Shown here: one piece after another, positions 62,601-64,000 of the stretch | Numbering within the stretch: the first letter of the stretch is position 1 | How the letters are laid out: each line of letters opens with the position of its first letter | Assembly: GCF_002006345.1 (NCBI RefSeq) | Contig: NZ_LZZM01000159.1 | Location: 1 to 64,000 of the forward strand | DNA length: 64,000 bases | Source of the DNA: Clostridium puniceum | Lineage (GTDB): Bacteria; Bacillota; Clostridia; Clostridiales; Clostridiaceae | Direction of reading: 5' to 3' | Program-made: the position numbers and the translations under genes | The notes under the pieces: generated by a model | The model's input: the letters and a program-made list of their open reading frames with translations, nothing else | What the model was told of the DNA's origin: nothing | The model's database searches: none

Positions 62601-62740
62601 AAAAGAAAATCCAAATAACTCTGATGACAAAAACTAATAATGTTATCCTGTTGCTGTATTATTCCATTTGATTGCATAGCAGTAATTACCTTGTCAGAAA
62701 ATGTTCTTACATAACTTAAAGGCATAGATATTTTCCCATT
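59657..62740 (-). pseudogene. STAND NTPase sensor half (helical repeats), frameshifted from its NTPase half
   Basis: About 1022 residues of almost pure alpha-helical repeats (HEAT/ARM-like), starting with a winged-helix-like stretch and S-F-C-H-Q-S-Y-L-D-F-L-L-A, which normally follows directly after a STAND NTPase domain. A clear HEAT unit is seen at I-Q-D-P-H-P-V-V-R-M-S-S-V-F-A-L. The ATG usually taken as its start (62725) has no ribosome site and lies inside the end of the upstream frame (10-bp overlap). The frame reads upstream as K-I-S-M-P-L-S. The two pieces therefore look like one gene of more than 1400 codons broken by a single-base shift near 62725-62740. In avs/STAND defence proteins such repeats bind the phage trigger. 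A base error or programmed shift cannot be excluded. Confidence 0.65.
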
Positions 62741-64000
62741 TTTTCACAATAATTAATAAATCCATCTAAAGTATTTTTAAGATTAGTAAAATTTATAGTT
62801 TCTTTTTCAATATCCTTAATTTTTTTATTCCAAAATTGCCTTAATAAATCAATTGATGTAGTAAAATTAACATCTTTATTTTCTTTACTTATTTCACACC
62901 ACATAGCAAGATTTTGTGGAATTGATAATAATTCCTTCTGTTCAAATGTCAGATTATAATAAAAATCTCCTATGGTGGAAATAATCTTTTCTGTAGGTAA
63001 TTTATTTATTTCTATTCTATTCCATACTTCTTCATTATTTTTATTTTGAAGCGTTAACCAATTTCTTATCTCTGGATCATGATTTAAATCAAAATTCCTA
63101 CAAGCTATTAAAGCTTTGATATCTTTGCCAATTCTTCTTAATGATAATACTTCTCTGATTAATGCCTTACAAACATCCATAACATCCATCGAATGATTAC
63201 TAGTCCATCTTACAGCATCAAGTTGATCAATTATTAAAATACATGGTTTTGTCCCTGAAACTGCACTTATACACTGAACCGGTGAATCTGGTAAATCCAT
63301 ACTTTTACCATATTGCAAAGTGGAATTTTTCGGTATCTTTCTATCCACTCTCAGTGGTAGATAGGATATTTCTTCTAGTTCTAATTTTTCTATCACTTCT
63401 AGCAACACGCCACTTTTGCCAATCCCAGAATTTCCATGTAAGATAACTAGTCCACCTTTTTTCAACGCTTCAAAACATTCAGCAGTTTCATTTCTAGAAA
63501 TAATATTTCTATTTATTAAATTTTGAGAAATTGATTCTTTAAAGTCTATTCTAAGTTTCTGTATTGTTGGAAGTATTCTAGTATCTCTAGTCAGAAACTT
63601 AGGTATAGCTCCATTTTTCATTAGAAAATTATATAAGTCATCGCAATAAATTGGGTTACCAAGTCTATCATTTTCATTGGCATAATTTATCAATGTATTA
63701 TAAATAAACTCTGTATCTCCTGCAAACAAAATACTGATTTCTGTTAATAAATCTTGTTTACTTTCATAATCACCTAAATAAACAGTTATTTTCAATCTCC
63801 TAAGGTAATCAAAAACTTCAGCTCTATTTTCTTTTTTGTTTTGATCTAAATCTAAACAAATACAAAAATCACTATAAATCTTTGTTCTTGACTTACCTTT
63901 TTCAATAATCTGATATTGATAGAAATTTTCTGAATTTCCATCTGACATACGAGCACTTTCACATACATCTGCCAGAACTGTAAAACCTACTCCAGAAACA
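62716..64000 (-). CDS. STAND-type P-loop NTPase, partial at the right edge
   Basis: The NTPase half of the same putative defence gene. Walker A is G-N-S-G-I-G-K-S-G and Walker B is I-L-I-I-D-Q-L-D-A, with a downstream A-C-R-N sensor-like motif. The frame stays open past the ATG at 63948 to the last base (A-D-V-C-E-S-A-R upstream of it), so the real N-terminus, and any effector domain, lies outside the window. It ends at 62716 with G-K-Y-L-C-L, where the homologous reading should switch frame into the helical-repeat half. Confidence 0.7.
   Translation of the reverse strand, partial: VSGVGFTVLADVCESARMSDGNSENFYQYQIIEKGKSRTKIYSDFCICLDLDQNKKENRAEVFDYLRRLKITVYLGDYESKQDLLTEISILFAGDTEFIYNTLINYANENDRLGNPIYCDDLYNFLMKNGAIPKFLTRDTRILPTIQKLRIDFKESISQNLINRNIISRNETAECFEALKKGGLVILHGNSGIGKSGVLLEVIEKLELEEISYLPLRVDRKIPKNSTLQYGKSMDLPDSPVQCISAVSGTKPCILIIDQLDAVRWTSNHSMDVMDVCKALIREVLSLRRIGKDIKALIACRNFDLNHDPEIRNWLTLQNKNNEEVWNRIEINKLPTEKIISTIGDFYYNLTFEQKELLSIPQNLAMWCEISKENKDVNFTTSIDLLRQFWNKKIKDIEKETINFTNLKNTLDGFINYCEKMGKYLCL

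Noticed and set aside
1-64000. Search for CRISPR arrays, tRNA and rRNA genes
   Set aside because: No regularly spaced direct repeats, no tRNA cloverleaf with CCA-type end and no rRNA-like conserved blocks were noticed on reading; small RNAs cannot be excluded.

Overview
The window is very AT-rich, uses clostridial-type ribosome binding sites (AGGAGG/GGAGG) and encodes low-GC Firmicute proteins. It is most likely a Clostridium (sensu stricto) chromosome. Every intact gene reads on the minus strand; plus-strand coding is confined to decayed insertion sequences.

1-1.5 kb: a D-Ala-D-Ala carboxypeptidase gene between terminators. 1.8-37.6 kb: one co-directional hybrid NRPS/PKS cluster, read from 37.6 kb down to 1.8 kb. 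In transcription order: (a) a C-A-PCP-E initiation protein with an Asn-type pocket; (b) a membrane serine peptidase of the ClbP/XcnG prodrug-peptidase class fused to an ABC exporter; (c) a 4.6-k-residue C-A-PCP-C-A(Val)-PCP-C-A(Cys)-PCP-KS-AT(malonyl)-ACP-C megasynthase; (d) an A(Ser)-PCP-C protein; (e) a stand-alone cobalamin/radical SAM enzyme; (f) a terminal A-PCP-C-A(Glu)-PCP-TE protein whose Glu-type A domain is split by a radical SAM domain plus a B12-binding-like domain; (g) a GNAT acetyltransferase. The layout predicts an N-acyl-D-Asn-capped prodrug, X1-Val-Cys-(malonyl)-Ser-X2-Glu after the cap, exported and uncapped by the peptidase-ABC fusion. No phosphopantetheinyl transferase gene is visible.

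38.5-50.5 kb: a recombination-scarred stretch. It holds a topB gene that has lost its normal 5' end, a 5'-truncated helical-solenoid gene, scraps of IS1182, IS3 and a possible group II intron, then a three-gene group (YkuD-like protein, YWTD-propeller/coiled-coil protein, large beta-rich/coiled-coil protein) of unknown function, then a decayed IS66 element.

50.6-64 kb: a defence island. A type I restriction-modification operon (hsdR, a possible nuclease-fold gene, hsdM, hsdS, ImmA/IrrE peptidase) carries an HsdS fused to an XRE helix-turn-helix. It is followed by a DUF6602-type nuclease-like gene, a decayed helicase-like C-terminus, and a STAND-type P-loop NTPase with a long helical-repeat sensor. 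The STAND gene is broken by a frameshift and runs off the right edge.
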